From the NCBI GenBank assembly GCA_037443105.1, contig JBBIOZ010000036.1:1-16152 (forward strand): DNA of 16,152 bases, written 5' to 3'. The translations under genes were made by a program, and so were the position numbers. Below are positions 5,903-12,785 of the stretch, piece after piece. The stretch's first letter is position 1, and each line of letters starts with the position of its first letter. The stretch comes from JAWCLZ01 sp037443105 (GTDB taxonomy: Archaea; Halobacteriota; JAWCLZ01). The notes beneath the pieces were generated by a model. It had not been told where the DNA came from. It worked only from the letters and a program-made list of their open reading frames with translations, and did no database searches.

Positions 5903-7396
5903 CTAAACCACGCCCTCCTTCTTAAGCTCGTCCACCTGATCTGGACCCATGCCAAGTAATCTAGCGAATACCTCATAGTTATCGAATCCAACTGGTTTAG
6001 CAAGCCATCTTATCCTCGCCGGGCAGCGATGCGCGTGGTGAATTGGGGAATTCATCACCAGCAATTTACCCCAGTGTTCATCCTCCCACATGATAACGTG
6101 CTGCCTGTAGATGAACTCTGGATATTCGCATACCTCATCAATTTGCAGTAGAGGTCCTGATGCGATGCCATATTCTAATAGTTTTTTCTCTGCAAATGCT
6201 CTTGGAATTCTCGCTAGCCAGTAGGCAGTAATTGTATAGGTCTTGATCAGCATCTCCAGCTGATTTCTAGCTCCCATTTCCTTCAAAATTGGATCTTCGC
6301 AGATCAATCGGCCTGCTTCAGGCAGATCTCGCTCTAGGCACTGGTTAATGCGATACCACAAGCGATCCGTTTGTCCGCCAATCATCATGAAGCCATCTGC
6401 ACATGGATTCCAGGCATATTGATTCAAACATGGATCCCAGCCGCCTGTTCTAGCTTTTATGCTGCCATCGAAGCCATACCAAGTTACATTGAAGTCATTT
6501 AGCTCCATATATGCCTCTGCAGCTGTAACTTCTATGAATTGGCCTTTGCCTCTAAGCTGCGGGCAATTGGTCACGCCATCCCTTGCCATAAGCGCTATCA
6601 TTGCAGCTACGAATGCGTGCTCAGAGCAGGCGAAGTCAGCCACCCAGTTTCCTGACCTCGTTGGGTTGCCTCCCCTCTCTCTGGGCAATTGATCTGCTGG
6701 GAAGCCAGTGCTGTGGATGAATTCGCAAGCAGCCTGCCCGAATGGATCGATCATCTTCTGCCCGTGTTTGCTTATTCTATCCTTGCCTGAGCCCCACTGC
6801 CCGAGCTCTCCCAGCCAGATATACACAAGGCCTGGGTTGATCTTGGAGAGCTGCCTATAGCCAATGCCCCATGCGTCAAATTGACCAGGTGGATAGTTTT
6901 CGAAGAGTACATCTGCTTTTGCAGCTAAATCCTTTAATATTTCCCTGCCCTTTTCCTTGGTTAGATCCAAGGTGATGTGATATCTGTTTCTAACCTCGTT
7001 GATGTAGTCCAAGCCGCATGCTTCACCTGTAACTTGTGACTTCAGCATGTATTCTTCCCTGCCAAATGGAGTTAGCTTTCTAAACTCTTCACCGCCAGGT
7101 GGTTCTACTTTAACCACAAATGCACCCTGCTGGCCAAATATTGTTCCCAGTTTCCAGCCCTTGGGGTCGTCTGGAGCGCAGTCAATTACCAGTAAATCGT
7201 CAAGATTCCAGGGCTTGGTATATGCGTGCCTCGGATGCAGATTTGCTTCCATGAAGTCTGAATATGCTCGATCTGGACCTGTTTCTTTGGCATATAACTC
7301 AGTCCATACTTCCTTCAATGGTACCTTTCTCACCGGCCATGGTTGCTCTATCAATGTGTCTTTGATATCCTTTATTTTCAGCTCTTTTTGAGCCAA
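5903..7396 (-). CDS. family III CoA-transferase, subunit 2
   Basis: First gene of the operon, 497 residues with an N-terminal extension of about 60. Family marks are LGTIFGQQGAFVVKVEPPGG at 83-102, RNRYHITLDLTKEKGREIL, ADVLFENYPPGQFDAWGIGY at 161-180 and KMIDPFGQAACEFIHSTG, where D217 aligns with the catalytic-type aspartate of subunit 1. The usual aromatic residue before that Asp is Ile here. GKGQFIEVTAAEAYM at about 283-297 matches the conserved GKGQ-V-V motif. The start is TTG 7396: there is no nearby in-frame ATG, and it is preceded by two tandem Shine-Dalgarno sequences, AAAGGAGGTAAAGGAGGT. It is clearly paralogous to but diverged from the next gene, so the pair probably forms a heteromeric enzyme. 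Anaerobic aromatic or alkyl-succinate metabolism is one candidate context, carnitine-like acid activation another. Confidence 0.9.
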   Translation of the reverse strand: MAQKELKIKDIKDTLIEQPWPVRKVPLKEVWTELYAKETGPDRAYSDFMEANLHPRHAYTKPWNLDDLLVIDCAPDDPKGWKLGTIFGQQGAFVVKVEPPGGEEFRKLTPFGREEYMLKSQVTGEACGLDYINEVRNRYHITLDLTKEKGREILKDLAAKADVLFENYPPGQFDAWGIGYRQLSKINPGLVYIWLGELGQWGSGKDRISKHGQKMIDPFGQAACEFIHSTGFPADQLPRERGGNPTRSGNWVADFACSEHAFVAAMIALMARDGVTNCPQLRGKGQFIEVTAAEAYMELNDFNVTWYGFDGSIKARTGGWDPCLNQYAWNPCADGFMMIGGQTDRLWYRINQCLERDLPEAGRLICEDPILKEMGARNQLEMLIKTYTITAYWLARIPRAFAEKKLLEYGIASGPLLQIDEVCEYPEFIYRQHVIMWEDEHWGKLLVMNSPIHHAHRCPARIRWLAKPVGFDNYEVFARLLGMGPDQVDELKKEGVV

Positions 7397-7400
7397 TTTT

Positions 7401-7420
7401 CTACCTCCTTTACCTCCTTT
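7401..7420 (-). promoter_or_regulatory. duplicated Shine-Dalgarno sequence
   Basis: Read on the minus strand, AAAGGAGGTAAAGGAGGT precedes the TTG at 7396, the nearer GGAGGT being about 6 bases from the start. The doubling is unusual, and it supports TTG as the true start. Strong or bivalent ribosome recruitment may offset the weak start codon. Confidence 0.6.
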
Positions 7421-7430
7421 CTATTTTCCC

Positions 7431-7456
7431 AAAAAATCCTGCCACTTATCTGGCAG
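7431..7456 (-). promoter_or_regulatory. hairpin plus T-tract in the 5' leader (attenuator-like)
   Basis: On the minus strand CTGCCA-GATAAG-TGGCAG forms a 6-base stem with a 6-base loop (7439-7456) and is followed by GATTTTTTGG, ahead of the Shine-Dalgarno sequences. A hairpin and T-run inside a leader can act as an attenuator. A plain structured leader is the alternative, since the stem is short. Confidence 0.35.
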
Positions 7457-7457
7457 C

Positions 7458-7578
7458 ATTAATTCTAATGATTTTCAATGTACTTATATTTTTCGCAATT
7501 TATATTAATTCACATTAATCATTAGTAATGATTATTGTCTATTAATTCTGGGATTGAAAAACATTAATCAAAATTAAT
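7458..7578 (-). promoter_or_regulatory. promoter/operator region with palindromes for the CoA-transferase operon
   Basis: The 244-base AT-rich gap between 7396 and 7641 holds no gene. It contains a perfect 19-base palindrome, TAATCATTAGTAATGATTA (7516-7534), and a related half-site TAATGATT at 7466-7473 within CATTA-N4-TAATG (7457-7470). ATTAAT also occurs at 7458, 7504, 7514, 7541, 7563 and 7573, including two ATTAAT-N4-ATTAAT pairs (7504-7519 and 7563-7578). A minus-strand TATA element, AAAAATATAAG (about 7483-7493), would place the transcript start near 7460, overlapping the downstream site. This arrangement suggests binding of a dimeric regulator both upstream of and over the promoter. 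Confidence 0.5.
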
Positions 7579-7640
7579 ATCTAAAGTATTTTTATTATGC
7601 AAAATTTAAAAAAGAAATAATTTATTTTAATATAATAATA

Positions 7641-8407
7641 TTATTCCAGGATTTTCAAGAGTTCTTTTCGCAGCTCACCGCGAGAAAATTCATAGTCCCT
7701 CAACTGCTTCAGCAATTCCTGAATATAAACCTCAGAAACTAGGTTTCTCTCCCTCAAGAACTTGAAAAGCCCGGTAACACCCCTTCTAGCCACAAGATTT
7801 TTGACAAACTTCAAAGGTCTGCTCCTCGCGAGTCTTATGATACCTTCAGATTCCAGCTGGCGCAGGAAATCTATTAAAATCCTTTGAACTCTCTCATTAT
7901 GAAATGAATAAGCATGCGTCTCTCCAAAGCAATCGTGCAAAGCTGCAATAAAATCTCGATAACTAATCACGCTTGGAAACTCATACTCAGCTAGATATCT
8001 GCAATCCTGAAAAACGTCGGAGAATTTCAATCTGCTTGTTCTGAGAAATATGCCGCTTATTGCAACTGGAAATATCCTGCAAATAATAGGCCTTTGCTCA
8101 TAGATCAAGCAGAGATTTGATTCGCTTAAAAACGGGCAGTCGTTATCAAGAATTCCCCAGATCAAACCCAGCGGGGTATTGGTAATATAATATGATCGAT
8201 GCAGATCAAAACAGGGGTAATTCCAATCTGCTTATTCAGCTGCCTTCCAAGCGATAGAAGATCGTCCACTTCCCATTCATATATAGTAAGCGATCTTTCC
8301 TCCTCAAGAATATACAGAGGTCTTTTTTCGCCAATATCCTCGACTCGCCTTACCCTCTTCAAATTCCGGCAGCAGTAACCGCATCTCTTGCACGCGAATT
8401 TATCCAT
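7641..8407 (-). pseudogene. YkgJ-type CxxCxxCC protein gene, broken by a frameshift
   Basis: Two minus-strand frames together make one YkgJ-family (zinc/iron-chelating cysteine cluster) protein. The first part has DKFACKRCGYCCRNL; the second has NDCPFLSESNLCLIYEQRPIICRIFP. Both halves of the conserved cysteine signature are intact but lie in different frames. The first frame runs to a stop at 8162-8164. The second is open from a stop near 8229 and reads PCFDLHRSYYITNTPLGLIWG into the CPFL motif. One extra base in the G4 run at 8214-8217 (C4 on the coding strand), or in the nearby A4 at 8208-8211, would restore a single 255-residue protein. The ATG at 8407 is preferred; TTG 8428 and ATG 8419 are further upstream options. 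The C-terminal 110 residues are helical and unrecognised. A sequencing error, a recent mutation and programmed frameshifting cannot be separated here. Confidence 0.75.
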
Positions 8408-8488
8408 CGATTGAATCATCTGCCGCAAGATTAATAAAGAATTCTCTAGGTAAACTTAATATTACCCTGCGGAAACAATAGAAGTAGC

Positions 8489-8779
8489 ATGGATGAAGAA
8501 CTGCTGAAGATTAAGAATATGGTTACCACTTGGTATGAAACTTATAGAAGAATGGAGCCGCATGAATCAAATGTTAAAATATTCATTGATTTAATATGCA
8601 GGCTTGTTGATACATATCTAGCCGCGCTGTATCGAACAAACTCAATAAAGCCTGAGGATTACTCAGAGTTAATGCTCTACTGCGAAGAACTGGTGGATAA
8701 ACTTAAAAAAGAACTCGGACTTGAATTGATGGATGTGGAATGGGACTATGTAAGCTATGGATTGGGGGGAGGGGTATAG
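8489..8779 (+). CDS. small helical protein, unknown function
   Basis: This 96-residue, almost entirely helical acidic protein has no recognised family. It begins MDEELLKIKNMVTTWYETY and ends in a Gly-rich tail GLGGG. Its whole length aligns with the N-terminal helical domain of the 204-residue protein at 3018-3632: EE(L/I)...K..VT.W.E.Y, then LV..Y, then an acidic segment ending in LKK or LKR. It is divergent from the broken YkgJ gene with an 81-base gap. No Shine-Dalgarno sequence is seen; TAAACTTAATATTA (8451-8464) about 30 bases upstream could be a TATA box giving a nearly leaderless mRNA. It is followed 78 bases later by the Fe-S oxidoreductase gene and may be co-transcribed with it. Confidence 0.75.
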   Translation: MDEELLKIKNMVTTWYETYRRMEPHESNVKIFIDLICRLVDTYLAALYRTNSIKPEDYSELMLYCEELVDKLKKELGLELMDVEWDYVSYGLGGGV

Positions 8780-8857
8780 CAGTTTAGCCGCTGACCTCAA
8801 AGCCCAGCCTAACCGCATATCCACATTCTACCACGCACAAATAATTTGAGGAATGAA

Positions 8858-9946
8858 ATGCTGAAACAAATTGAGCTTTGCAGCGAATGCGGTGCTTGCC
8901 TTGAAGTTTGTCCAATTTATTTTGAGACCAAAAAAGAAATAGATTCACCGCTGGCTAAATTGAAGAACGCTAAAAAAATTTTCTCGGGCGAAAAGATTTC
9001 AAGAGAGGTGGTGGAGAGCTACTTCAGCGATCCAATGTGTGCTCTCTGCGATTACGCCTGTCCAAGTGAGATTAAAATAGCTGAGATCATTCGGGAGACA
9101 CGCAGAGAGCTGGTTGCCCGCAACCTAGCACCTCTTGAGGGGCATAAGAAGGTCATAGCTTCCATATTAGAAAAAGGCAACTCGGTGGAAGCAGACCCAG
9201 CTAAAAGACTTGACTGGCTTCCTGAGCCATTTATTGAGCGGGCAAGCGATACTTTACTCTACCTAGGCTGCCTTCCCTCTTATCTTGTTAAAGAAAGCGC
9301 CGCTGCTTCCTATCTACTGCTTAAAAAAGCAGGCATTCATTTCAGAATTTTGAAGGATGAGGGCTGCTGCGGCGTCTATCTCTATGATTCTGGCAGGCGC
9401 GATCTAGCGGAGAAGCTATTTAAAGAAAATGTAACGCGATTCCAAGAGCAGGGGATTAAAAGGATAATTGTTCCATGTGCAGGCTGCTACATTTGCTTCA
9501 AGCACTACTATCCCGCATTGCTAGGGGGCTTTGACATTGAGGTTTATCATATTGTTGATATAATAAAAAATTTAATTGAAAGCCGTGCCATAGAGCTTAA
9601 AGCTAGAGAAATAAAAATGAGCTATCACGATCCCTGCCGCTTAGGTAGAAAAGAGGGAAAATATGAGGAGCCGAGAAGAATTTTGCAAGCCTGCGGCGCT
9701 ACAATTATTGAGATGGAGAAGAACCGCGAGAATGCTCCTTGCTGCGGCGCAGGGGGTGGAATTAGATCTATATTCCGCGATTTATCGCTAGCTTTAGCGG
9801 TGAAAGCACTTGAACTAGCGAAAACCGATACCATCGTTTCCTCCTGCCCTTTTTGCATCTTCAACCTTCGCTGGGCTGCGAGGAAAAAAGGCTTGGATAG
9901 AAAGATTCGGCATATCTCAGAGATCGTTCTAGAATCCTTGGACTAG
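8858..9946 (+). CDS. HdrD/GlcF-like Fe-S oxidoreductase with two CCG domains
   Basis: A 362-residue cytoplasmic electron-transfer or oxidoreductase subunit. Residues 8-19 hold CxxCGACxxxCP, a full [4Fe-4S] motif. A second motif, C61-x2-C64-x3-C68-P, has Asp58 where the first cysteine normally stands. Two complete CCG (cysteine-rich DUF224) domains follow: GCLPSY...EGCCG...CAGC and DPCRLG...APCCG...CPFC. In heterodisulfide reductase HdrB/HdrD, such domains bind noncubane clusters that reduce disulfides; in GlcF/GlpC relatives they take electrons from a flavoprotein. No flavin subunit is adjacent. ATG 8858 is preferred because GAGG sits 6 bases upstream; TTG 8846 is an alternative that adds four residues. 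A short T-run (CTTTTT) follows the stop and may terminate transcription. The class is certain, the substrate is not. Confidence 0.9.
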   Translation: MLKQIELCSECGACLEVCPIYFETKKEIDSPLAKLKNAKKIFSGEKISREVVESYFSDPMCALCDYACPSEIKIAEIIRETRRELVARNLAPLEGHKKVIASILEKGNSVEADPAKRLDWLPEPFIERASDTLLYLGCLPSYLVKESAAASYLLLKKAGIHFRILKDEGCCGVYLYDSGRRDLAEKLFKENVTRFQEQGIKRIIVPCAGCYICFKHYYPALLGGFDIEVYHIVDIIKNLIESRAIELKAREIKMSYHDPCRLGRKEGKYEEPRRILQACGATIIEMEKNRENAPCCGAGGGIRSIFRDLSLALAVKALELAKTDTIVSSCPFCIFNLRWAARKKGLDRKIRHISEIVLESLD

Positions 9947-10050
9947 CTTTTTCAGCTATGATTAAAATTCTTTAAGTTATCCTTCGCCCGATCTTCGAAA
10001 TTCACATAGTTAAATTTTAATTTTGAATATTATATCTACATGGAGGAGTT

Positions 10051-10230
10051 ATGCAGATATTTAGACCGGAGGATTTAAGGGGCAGGAGACCGAGCATTCA
10101 AGATATCCCGGATTTAGTGCCCAAGCCGGCTCCAATAATGAAAACAGCTGATGCTGCTTGGATGGTAGAGAAGCTGAGAGAACTTGAGGCTAGAATTGAA
10201 AGAATCGAGAGAGAGCTAAAGCTTCGATAG
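10051..10230 (+). CDS. 59-residue ORF with C-terminal coiled coil
   Basis: The ATG at 10051 is preceded by GGAGGAG with a 2-base spacer, and the frame runs 59 codons to TAG at 10228. The peptide has a Pro-rich N-terminal half (FRPEDLRGRRPSIQDIPDLVPKPAP). Its C-terminal helix has strong heptad spacing (WMVEKLRELEARIERIERE), typical of a short coiled coil. No family is recognised. The ribosome binding site, the plausible composition and the lack of an overlapping alternative support a real gene. It could be an oligomerising adaptor. It stands alone between the Fe-S protein and a repeat-rich gap. Confidence 0.6.
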   Translation: MQIFRPEDLRGRRPSIQDIPDLVPKPAPIMKTADAAWMVEKLRELEARIERIERELKLR

Positions 10231-10235
10231 TTCAC

Positions 10236-10312
10236 CGTTGCAATAATATTTGCATAATATCGTTGCAATAATATGTTGCATAATATCGTTGCAATAATAT
10301 GTTGCATAATAT
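10236..10312. repeat. three tandem copies of a 26-bp repeat
   Basis: Units at 10236-10260 (25 bp, one G missing), 10261-10286 and 10287-10312 are otherwise identical. Each begins CGTTGCAATAATAT and ends GTTGCATAATAT. Within each unit TGCAA and TTGCA form an inverted pair 7 bases apart. The array is AT-rich and lies in an intergenic gap just after the 59-residue ORF. It is too short and has no spacers, so it is not a CRISPR array; an iteron-like binding array is possible. Confidence 0.85.
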
Positions 10313-10505
10313 ATTAAGCCCAAACGTTTCTTTTGGAAAAATGCCAATTGAAGCTGATTTGATCGATGGTAAAAGTTCAGTCCCGGAGAATTGCTAGTAT
10401 AAATCTTAAACTCTAGGTTCTCCCGCCAGCTCGCTATTTTCAAGATATCAATTTTCAAGATATCATGCAATATAGCTTAGCTTAAGTCCGTATTTATTTT
10501 TCAGC

Positions 10506-10527
10506 CTATGATATCAGCCTATCATAG
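10506..10527 (-). terminator. hairpin downstream of beta-RFAP synthase gene
   Basis: CTATGATA (10506-10513) and TATCATAG (10520-10527) form a perfect 8-base stem with a 6-base loop, starting 3 bases past the stop codon at 10530-10532. No T-tract follows on the minus strand, so a role in termination or mRNA 3'-end protection is tentative. Confidence 0.3.
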
Positions 10528-10529
10528 AT

Positions 10530-11486
10530 TTAAATTATTTTAGCAACAGCTCCAACGTTATTTGCATTGGTATAGAAAGCAATGCCTTTATGCGCCCTAT
10601 CCATATAACTCTGCACTTTATTTCTCAGCCTCAAAGCCGCCCTCTCCCCCTTCACAAGTCCATAGGCGCTTGGTCCCCAGGAGCTCTGGCCAGCGCCTTT
10701 TGCTCCATTGCGCAGCATATATTCAATGATTTCCTCAGTTGCCCTACTATGGAATAAGCCCTTTTGATAGGGAGCGAATGCGGCTCCAACGGTTTTTTGA
10801 ATCTCAGTCAAAGCAGACCCAAATCCATCTAGGTCTTCTTCAACTAGGGAGGGAAGCATTTTCATCACCAGTAAATGACAAATTTTCTTAGCAAATTCAG
10901 GCGAAGCACTTGCTTTCTTAAAAACCTCTGCCTCTGCCTTTTCACTGAGTCCTCTCCTAGTACTTGGCGTGGCAACTACGAAAAACCAAGACTCAGGGAA
11001 GTTATGGTGGAATATCACCGGTGGTATGTCTCGTTTCCTGCCCACTCCTCCATCTGCTATAAAGCCCCCTCTTTCGAATGCAGCTACGCCTATTCCAGAA
11101 ACCCTTCCTCTGCCAAGCAGCTTTGCCATTTCCAAAACTGTGGTTTGAATGCCATAGAGCTTTGAGATAGCTAGTCCAATCGAAAGCGATAGCTGAGTAG
11201 TTGATCCAAGTCCAACGTGCGAGGGAATGCTTTTAATAATCGAGATCTTCACTCCACCATTTATATTATATCTCTTTAAAAAGCGCTTAACTATGCCCTC
11301 AGCGGGAGTGAATCTCTCCACTTTTTCTCCATAGCAAACTTCAATTCCCTTTGATTCCTCAGCTAGAATTTCCACGCAAGGCTGATTAATCGCCACACCT
11401 ATGGATCCATAGAGCCTGCCTAAGCTATTGCTTAAATCAATAATTCCTAGATGCAAGCGCCCTGGAGCATTGACCTGAATTTTCAT
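10530..11486 (-). CDS. mptG: beta-ribofuranosylaminobenzene 5'-phosphate synthase
   Basis: This enzyme condenses 4-hydroxybenzoate or p-aminobenzoate with phosphoribosyl diphosphate, releasing CO2 and pyrophosphate. It is the committed step to the arylamine part of tetrahydromethanopterin-type cofactors. The 318 residues match the family's length and GHMP-kinase-like fold: N-terminal NAPGRLHLGIIDLS (6-19), the glycine loop PSHVGLGSTTQ (88-98), GRGRVSGIGVAAFERGGFIADGG near 125-147, and the C-terminal AKGAGQSSWGPSAYGLV. All hallmark motifs are intact. The gene is divergent from DUF1464 with a 61-base gap; a TATA-like TTTAAAATAAT about 25 bases upstream suggests a leaderless mRNA. It implies a methanopterin-dependent C1 pathway in the organism. 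Confidence 0.93.
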   Translation of the reverse strand: MKIQVNAPGRLHLGIIDLSNSLGRLYGSIGVAINQPCVEILAEESKGIEVCYGEKVERFTPAEGIVKRFLKRYNINGGVKISIIKSIPSHVGLGSTTQLSLSIGLAISKLYGIQTTVLEMAKLLGRGRVSGIGVAAFERGGFIADGGVGRKRDIPPVIFHHNFPESWFFVVATPSTRRGLSEKAEAEVFKKASASPEFAKKICHLLVMKMLPSLVEEDLDGFGSALTEIQKTVGAAFAPYQKGLFHSRATEEIIEYMLRNGAKGAGQSSWGPSAYGLVKGERAALRLRNKVQSYMDRAHKGIAFYTNANNVGAVAKII

Positions 11487-11499
11487 ATTTCAATATCAA

Positions 11500-11520
11500 C
11501 TTCGAAATTATTTTAAACTT
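11500..11520. promoter_or_regulatory. divergent TATA region between mptG and DUF1464 genes
   Basis: The 61-base gap contains ATTATTTTAAACTTT, which is TATA-like on both strands. It lies about 25 bases from the minus-strand ATG (11486) and about 35 from the plus-strand ATG (11548). The plus gene has GGTGG before its start, whereas the minus gene has no ribosome binding site. The two genes probably share this core region. Confidence 0.35.
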
Positions 11521-11547
11521 TGTAAGTAATTTAATCTCGGTGGTTTT

Positions 11548-12687
11548 ATGAGAACTGCTGGTATAGACCCAGGCACATTTAGCATGGATATTTGTTCGAT
11601 TGAAGATGGCGCGGTTTGCTATGAGCAATCAATACCCACTCCTGAGATTGCTAATAAACCGGAGGTAATAATAGAGGCAATTGAAGCAGCATTTCCACTT
11701 GATTTAATAGCAGCTCCTTCAGGCTATGGCGTTGAAATAACCAAGGCTAATGAAATTGAGCTAGAGCGCTTTAAAGACTGGTATTATAACTATATTCTGC
11801 TCACAACTAGGGAGGAAATTGAGAGCGCTGTCAAGCAAGGTATCTTCGGTGCTCTGGTTTACTATGCCATGACTGAAAGCACATTTATAATGAGAAAAAG
11901 AGGCTTTCCATTGGTATTCATACCAGGGGTGGTTAACCTTGCAACTGTGCCTGGGTATAGGAAGATAAATAAATTGGACATGGGCACAGCCGATAAAATG
12001 AGTGCCTGCATCTTAGGTGTTTATGATCAAGCTAGAAGACTTAGCATTCCCTACTCCGATGTTTCATTCATCTTAGTTGAAATGGGCTTTGGATACAATG
12101 CTATTATAGGGGTGGAAAAAGGTAGAATAATCGATGGCATTGGAGGTACAACAATACCCAGCCCAGGCTTTTTAACCGCTGGGTGCATAGACCTTGAGCT
12201 AGCGCAGATCGTTGGCAGCTGGGAGAAAGCAGATGTTTTCACCGGAGGCGCAGCTTTAATCAGCGGTAAATCCACTCCCGAGGAACTCGCGAGTTGCTTG
12301 GAGGAGGAGAAATGCAGATTTGCCTGGGAGGCTATGATGGAGGGGGTGGAGAAGGCAGTTGCTAGTATGCTTGTCTCAATTCCAAAGCCTAGGGAAATTT
12401 TAACCTCAGGGAGATTGACTAGGATCAAGCGAGTTAAAGCAGAGCTTGAAGAAAGGCTCTCGAAGTATGCAGAGGTTAAAGAATTGGGATATCTCGAGGG
12501 CGCGAAGATCACTAAAGAAACCGCTCAAGGCTATGCAATGGTTGCAGACGGCCTTGCGGGGGGGAAGTTTAAGGAACTTGTGGAATATATGAAGATCAAA
12601 GAAGCAAGGGGATCGTGCATAGATCACATATACCACCCTGCATTTGCAAAAGTTAGGCAGAAATTCGTGCCATTCAAGCAAAGGTAA
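11548..12687 (+). CDS. DUF1464 family protein (predicted ASKHA-fold kinase)
   Basis: This 379-residue protein resembles archaeal DUF1464/COG2441, predicted as butyrate-kinase-like ASKHA phosphotransferases but, to my knowledge, without a proven substrate. It opens with the phosphate-loop-like AGIDPGTFSMDI (residues 4-15). Later come GTADKMSACILG, a strand-loop VEMGFGYNAIIGVEKGRIIDGIGGT characteristic of the second ASKHA lobe, FTGGAALI, and EILTSGRL. The start at ATG 11548 has GGTGG a few bases upstream. Neighbours are beta-RFAP synthase (divergent) and the Lhr helicase (98 bases downstream); neither reveals the substrate. The family call is fairly firm, the reaction open. Confidence 0.85.
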   Translation: MRTAGIDPGTFSMDICSIEDGAVCYEQSIPTPEIANKPEVIIEAIEAAFPLDLIAAPSGYGVEITKANEIELERFKDWYYNYILLTTREEIESAVKQGIFGALVYYAMTESTFIMRKRGFPLVFIPGVVNLATVPGYRKINKLDMGTADKMSACILGVYDQARRLSIPYSDVSFILVEMGFGYNAIIGVEKGRIIDGIGGTTIPSPGFLTAGCIDLELAQIVGSWEKADVFTGGAALISGKSTPEELASCLEEEKCRFAWEAMMEGVEKAVASMLVSIPKPREILTSGRLTRIKRVKAELEERLSKYAEVKELGYLEGAKITKETAQGYAMVADGLAGGKFKELVEYMKIKEARGSCIDHIYHPAFAKVRQKFVPFKQR

Positions 12688-12704
12688 CTGCAAAACAAAA
12701 ATAT

Positions 12705-12716
12705 CTCTTTATACAT
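12705..12716 (+). promoter_or_regulatory. TATA box of the helicase transcript
   Basis: CTCTTTATACAT fits an archaeal TATA element. Transcription would start near 12737-12740, about 48 bases before the first standard in-frame start codon (TTG 12786) and right at an in-frame ATA (12738). This matters for the real N-terminus of the helicase. Confidence 0.4.
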
Positions 12717-12785
12717 TTAATATTAAAATTAAGGTCAATAAGTTTTGCCACCGAACCATTCGATAGAGAAGAGAGCCTCAGCTGC

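Larger units (their letters stand above)
10231..10529. other. repeat-rich non-coding gap
   Basis: About 300 bases carry no supportable gene. Besides the 26-bp array, the gap contains ATTTTCAAGATATCA twice in tandem (10436-10465) and TCAGCCTAT(G/C)ATA twice in tandem (10501-10526). The latter overlaps a perfect inverted repeat, CTATGATA/TATCATAG (10506-10513 and 10520-10527), immediately after the end of the beta-RFAP synthase gene. The middle section (10313-10435) shows no feature I can name. Confidence 0.7.

Noticed and set aside
7047..7391. 114-codon plus-strand frame inside CoA-transferase subunit 2
   Set aside because: It is antisense to a well-supported gene, Ser-rich, and lacks a promoter or ribosome binding site.
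9947..10050. Possible non-coding RNA before the 59-residue ORF
   Set aside because: Only a short T-run and AT-rich promoter-like sequence were seen; no box C/D, tRNA-like or stable stem pattern.
10236..10312. Tandem repeats considered as a CRISPR array
   Set aside because: The units are directly adjacent with no unique spacers, and no cas gene is present.
10216..10470. 84-codon minus-strand frame across the repeat-rich gap
   Set aside because: It starts at a TTG without a ribosome binding site, its sequence is made largely of the tandem repeats, and its end overlaps the better supported 59-residue ORF.
12051..12512. 153-codon minus-strand frame inside the DUF1464 gene
   Set aside because: It is an antisense shadow: Ser-rich composition, no ribosome binding site, and the plus-strand gene is a clear family match.
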